From assembly GCA_012521705.1 (NCBI GenBank), contig JAAYLX010000042.1, forward strand, positions 24,340-88,339: DNA of 64,000 nt, written 5' to 3'. Every line of letters begins with the position of its first letter. Positions within the stretch are counted from its first letter, which is position 1. The notes beneath the pieces were generated by a model. That model was not told the DNA's origin. It did no database searches and was given only the letters and a program-made list of their open reading frames with translations. Below, in pieces: positions 61,103-64,000 of this stretch. This DNA comes from Clostridiaceae bacterium. GTDB lineage: Bacteria; Bacillota; Clostridia; DSM-8532. The position numbers and the translations under genes are program-made.

Positions 61103-62620
61103 TCAATAAAAAGTGCGGGTATCGGAACTCAACTTTTTCAGAACTGAAATAAAATAATCGACTTCTTCAAAAGTATTATACATGGCGAAGGAAACCCGGG
61201 CTGTGCTTTCAAGCCCGTATTCCCGCAAAATGGGCTGGGAGCAGTGATGGCCGGCTCTGACGGCAATCCCTTCTTGGTTGAGGGCTTTTCCTATTTCTTC
61301 AGGCGAAAAGCCGTCCATGACAAAGGACAATATACTTGTTCTGTGTGCGGCGTTCCCTATAATTGAAACCCCAGGAATTTCAAGCATTCTTTCCCGTGCA
61401 TATTCCAGAAGTTTATGCTCATACTCGGCAACAGCATCAAGCCCGATTTTGCTGATATAATCTATGGCTTCACCAAGCCCTATGACGCCGGCGATATTTC
61501 CGGTTCCTGCCTCAAAGCGATGGGGAGGAGCTTTATATTTTGTCTCTTCTATTGAAACGTCTGCAATCATGTTTCCTCCGCCCTGATAAGGGGGCATACT
61601 GTCCAGAATATCGTATTTTCCATATAAAACTCCTATTCCTGTAGGACCGAATATTTTATGCCCTGAAAAAACATAAAAATCGCAATCCAGACCCCTTACA
61701 TCTACTTTGAGATGAGCAGCCGCCTGGGCTCCGTCCACCAGTACCCTGGCTCCGAAGCTGTGGGCAAGTGATATTATTTCCTCCAACGTGGTTATTGTGC
61801 CCAGGGCGTTGGAAACATGGGTAATGGCAACAATTTTGGTTTTTGAACTTAGTAGATTCTTATATTCCGACAGAATTAACTGACCGTTTTCGTCAACAGG
61901 TATGGCTTTTAAAATTGCTCCGGTTTTCCTACACACCATCTGCCAGGGAACGATATTGGCATGGTGCTCAAGAAGGGAGATTATTACTTCATCTCCTTCT
62001 TTCAGATTCTTAAGACCATAGCTTTGTGCGATTAGATCCGCTTTTTCAGCCCCGAGGAAATGTGCTGTTTTTTCCCGTGCCCCTTCATAAGCAATAGTGG
62101 TACGCTTTGCAAGTTCATGGGCGCCCCGGTGGACATTTGAGTTTTCATGTTCGTAATAATATTTGATCCGCTCTATGACCTGTCGGGGCTTTTGAGTTGT
62201 TGCAGCGTTATCAAAATAGATGAGATTGTTTCCGTTGATTTTCTCATTTAGTATAGGAAAATCTTTCCTTATTATATACGGGTCAAACTTCTCTAATAAG
62301 GTAATTGGGGGGAAGGGCAGATTTTCCCCCAAGTACCCCTTCTCAGAGCAGAATGTACTTATTATATTCAGATTGATATCATGACAGCGGGATAGTACAT
62401 CCCAGCTAAAGTCAGGACTTTTGTCACAATAACAATACGACTGGTTTACTTCCCTTTTGACAAACTCGGGGAAGTATTCATGCCCAAGTTCATGCAATGC
62501 CTTTTGGATGGCTTGCCCGCAAGACGTATCCGGTAATAATTGAGGATTAAACTCTGTCAGTGAGTTGTTATTATGAAAAAAAGAGTTATTATTAAGTGAA
62601 TCAGAATTACTCATAGTCAT
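61103..62620 (-). CDS. Encapsulin-associated cysteine desulfurase (SufS-like) lacking an active-site loop
   Basis: PLP-dependent enzyme of the SufS group, 505 residues, expected cargo of the adjacent Family 2A encapsulin: removes sulfur from cysteine. Residues 1-112 are an extension absent from normal SufS and probably direct encapsulation, with a disordered, Asn-rich start and a Cys-bearing part (SYCYCDKS). The desulfurase domain starts at YIIRKDFPILNEKINGNNLI. PLP Lys is in VFSGHKIFGPTGIG and the catalytic Cys in RAGHHCSQPILREYG. Between GAEKAD and LIAQSYG about 13 residues that all SufS proteins have (E-x-V-F-x-R-G-T-T-E-x-I-N) are missing, in frame. That loop helps hold PLP phosphate, so activity is doubtful. 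It overlaps the shell gene by 14 bp. Confidence 0.88.
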   Translation of the reverse strand: MTMSNSDSLNNNSFFHNNNSLTEFNPQLLPDTSCGQAIQKALHELGHEYFPEFVKREVNQSYCYCDKSPDFSWDVLSRCHDINLNIISTFCSEKGYLGENLPFPPITLLEKFDPYIIRKDFPILNEKINGNNLIYFDNAATTQKPRQVIERIKYYYEHENSNVHRGAHELAKRTTIAYEGAREKTAHFLGAEKADLIAQSYGLKNLKEGDEVIISLLEHHANIVPWQMVCRKTGAILKAIPVDENGQLILSEYKNLLSSKTKIVAITHVSNALGTITTLEEIISLAHSFGARVLVDGAQAAAHLKVDVRGLDCDFYVFSGHKIFGPTGIGVLYGKYDILDSMPPYQGGGNMIADVSIEETKYKAPPHRFEAGTGNIAGVIGLGEAIDYISKIGLDAVAEYEHKLLEYARERMLEIPGVSIIGNAAHRTSILSFVMDGFSPEEIGKALNQEGIAVRAGHHCSQPILREYGLESTARVSFAMYNTFEEVDYFISVLKKLSSDTRTFY

Positions 62621-63551
62621 AATAATGTCCTATATCCACATCCTCCAGTACAGCTATGGCGTCTTCGCTCAGTATGGCGACAGAGCAGTATATTGAAAGA
62701 AGATAGTTTCCTATTCCCTTGTTATTAATGCCCATGAAACGGACTGAAAGTCCTCTGGACTGCTCGCCGGGGATACCTGTCTGATACAGGCCGATTACAC
62801 CCTGCTTATTTTCACCGGTTCTGATAAGGAGGATATTGGTTTTACCCCGATTGTTCAAAGGCTTTTTCTTTCCGTCTACAAGCAGCTTGTCACATGGAAC
62901 AATGGGAATCCCTCTCCAGGTAATGAATGGGGAACCGTATAGGTTTACTGTGGCAGGGGGAACCCCGCGGCGGGTACATTCCCGCCCGAAAGCAGCAATT
63001 GCGGCAGGATGTGCAAGAAAGAAGGAAGGCTCCTTCCAGACTTTTGCGATCAGTTCGTCCAGATCGTCGGGGGTAGGATATCCATTGCGGGACTTGATTC
63101 TTTGACCGGGCTCTATATTATTAAGAAGTCCATAATCTTCGCTGTTGATAATCAGGTACTCCTGCTTTTCTTTAATACTCTCCATGGCAAGTCTCAGCTG
63201 TTCCTTTACCTGGTCAAAGGGCCTGGAGTATATATCCGAGACTCTTGTTTCAATTTTTACAATTGAAGATACCGAAGTTAAGATATACTCCCTTGGATTT
63301 GGTTCATAGTCAATAAACCCCTCGGGTATATCATCACCGTTCTGCTTGGATATGAGTACATCCAGCAGATTCTCCCCGTCCTTGACCTTGTTGAGGCGGA
63401 AAATACCTGCCTTCAGCGGTTTCCAGCCCAGAAACCTGGAAAGCCACCGGGGTGTGATGGGCAAAAACTGGGGTGGTGTTTTCTCTACATGGGACAGCTG
63501 GTATGCACAATGGGAGGATAATGCGTCCGAGTGTATTTCTTTATGCGGCAT
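62607..63551 (-). CDS. Family 2A encapsulin shell protein (SrpI-like)
   Basis: Shell protein of a second, unrelated encapsulin type, 314 residues. The HK97-fold signature of Family 2A is plain: YPTPDDLDELIAKVWKEPSF (about residues 160-179), FLAHPAAIAAFGRECTRRGV, PPATVNLYGSPFITWRGIPI, LLIRTGENKQGVIGLYQTGI and GLSVRFMGINNKGIGNYLLS. Members such as SrpI of cyanobacteria encapsulate a cysteine desulfurase and are thought to act in sulfur storage, especially under sulfur starvation. The N-terminal 60 residues (HVEKTPPQFLPITPRWLSRF) form the usual extension. The ATG follows AAAGGAG on the minus strand. The desulfurase gene follows with a 14-bp overlap. Divergent from metA. Confidence 0.93.
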   Translation of the reverse strand: MPHKEIHSDALSSHCAYQLSHVEKTPPQFLPITPRWLSRFLGWKPLKAGIFRLNKVKDGENLLDVLISKQNGDDIPEGFIDYEPNPREYILTSVSSIVKIETRVSDIYSRPFDQVKEQLRLAMESIKEKQEYLIINSEDYGLLNNIEPGQRIKSRNGYPTPDDLDELIAKVWKEPSFFLAHPAAIAAFGRECTRRGVPPATVNLYGSPFITWRGIPIVPCDKLLVDGKKKPLNNRGKTNILLIRTGENKQGVIGLYQTGIPGEQSRGLSVRFMGINNKGIGNYLLSIYCSVAILSEDAIAVLEDVDIGHYYDYE

Positions 63552-63640
63552 TCGTATCTCCTTTGTTTATTATTTTTAAAATTTATTGTCCCGAATCCAT
63601 GCCATTCTATTCACATAAAATATTTAGTCTAATTATTTTA

Positions 63641-63669
63641 TTGACACAGAAAGATCTTACTCTTAAAAT
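63641..63669 (+). promoter_or_regulatory. Promoter of metA
   Basis: TTGACA at 63641-63646 and TAAAAT at 63664-63669 with a 17-base spacer, 74 bp before the metA start codon, in the interval shared with the divergent encapsulin operon. The leader is too short for a SAM or T-box riboswitch. Confidence 0.75.
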
Positions 63670-63742
63670 CTAAAATAAAACCTTTGAAAGCATTATGTAT
63701 TTATATATATGTCCTATCAGACACGAAAGGAGTACAGAATAT

Positions 63743-64000
63743 ATGCCAATAAATATACCGAGCAATTTGCCTGCATATGAAACACTGCAAAAAGAGAATA
63801 TCTTTGTGATGAGTGAAGACAGAGCAATGCACCAGGATATTCGTCCTCTGAGAATAGCAATTATGAATCTTATGCCTACAAAGGTAGTTACAGAGACCCA
63901 ATTATTAAGGCTTATAGGTAATACTCCCCTTCAGGTTGATGTACAGCTTTTGCATCCGGGGTCTTATGAATCCAAGAACACTCCCCAGGAACATTTAAAC
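63743..64000 (+). CDS. metA: Homoserine O-acyltransferase, 3' truncated by the window end
   Basis: First 86 codons of MetA, which acylates homoserine in methionine synthesis; clostridial members often use acetyl-CoA although the family is named for succinyl transfer. The opening [35 protein letters not shown] and ILNLMPTK-like [20 protein letters not shown] are highly typical. The active-site Cys and later residues lie beyond the window. ATG 63743 is preceded by AAAGGAG. Divergent from the sulfur-type encapsulin operon, so the region may be a sulfur amino acid locus. Confidence 0.95.
   Translation, partial: MPINIPSNLPAYETLQKENIFVMSEDRAMHQDIRPLRIAIMNLMPTKVVTETQLLRLIGNTPLQVDVQLLHPGSYESKNTPQEHLN

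Noticed and set aside
63670..63742. SAM riboswitch before metA
   Set aside because: Only about 70 bases of AT-rich leader, with no terminator or aptamer stems.
1..64000. CRISPR arrays, tRNA or rRNA genes, prophage
   Set aside because: No regularly spaced direct repeats, no cloverleaf or rRNA-like sequence and no phage structural genes apart from the encapsulin shells, which have cargo partners.

Overview
The window looks like chromosome of an anaerobic, spore-forming clostridium, probably a (thermophilic) relative of Acetivibrio/Clostridium thermocellum. The reasons are: a bifunctional AdhE that I remember as close to the C. thermocellum enzyme; spore-associated genes (a LysM-GH18 cortex-type hydrolase, a spore-photoproduct-lyase-like radical SAM protein, a CotA-like multicopper oxidase); T-box riboswitches; AGGAGG-type ribosome binding sites; and moderate AT-richness. 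The species is an inference. No rRNA, tRNA, CRISPR array or intact transposase was seen.

Layout. 1-4.7 kb: the end of a sugar/nucleoside-type ABC importer (ATPase and two permeases) and an Xaa-Pro peptidase. 5-8.5 kb: a uridine-kinase-like protein, then a polar amino acid ABC importer whose binding protein appears circularly permuted and whose ATPase carries an insertion. 8.7-11.5 kb: two FAD-dependent oxidoreductases. 11.7-16.7 kb: a BMP-type nucleoside importer operon. 17.1-18.6 kb: an unrecognised Asn-rich small protein and a frameshifted HD-GYP gene. 18.7-19.9 kb: a Family 1 encapsulin operon with an encapsulated-ferritin cargo. 20.2-22.7 kb: a lipid kinase, a PAP2 protein, a ferredoxin and a membrane iron-sulfur protein. 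23-29.3 kb: a LacI-controlled carbohydrate importer with a GH13_18 phosphorylase, two matching operators, and a small inverted-repeat element at the end. 29.6-32.7 kb: a LysM-GH18 protein and an acyl-CoA synthetase.

32.8-38 kb: a two-component system with an ABC exporter. 38-42 kb: a soluble Rossmann-MCP fusion, a cell-surface-type protein and an alkaline phosphatase. 42-48.2 kb: acetyltransferase, nitroreductase, a Trp T-box with TrpB2, and a Met T-box with metNIQ. 48.3-52.1 kb: ZIP transporter, SplB-like protein, DUF4153 protein. 52.4-55.9 kb: adhE behind a Rex-like operator cluster, followed by an APH-fold kinase. 56-59 kb: RIC/ScdA, TagI and an unknown surface protein. 59.2-63.6 kb (minus strand): multicopper oxidase and a Family 2A encapsulin with its cysteine desulfurase. 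63.7 kb to the end: the start of metA.

The most notable content is two unrelated encapsulin nanocompartments within 45 kb: one for iron storage, and one for sulfur handling, which lies beside metA. The sulfur cargo enzyme appears to lack the conserved R-G-T-T-E cofactor loop. Other points of interest are the permuted binding protein, the Rossmann-chemoreceptor fusion, the SplB-like protein lacking the usual hydrogen-donor Cys, and several small palindromic elements.
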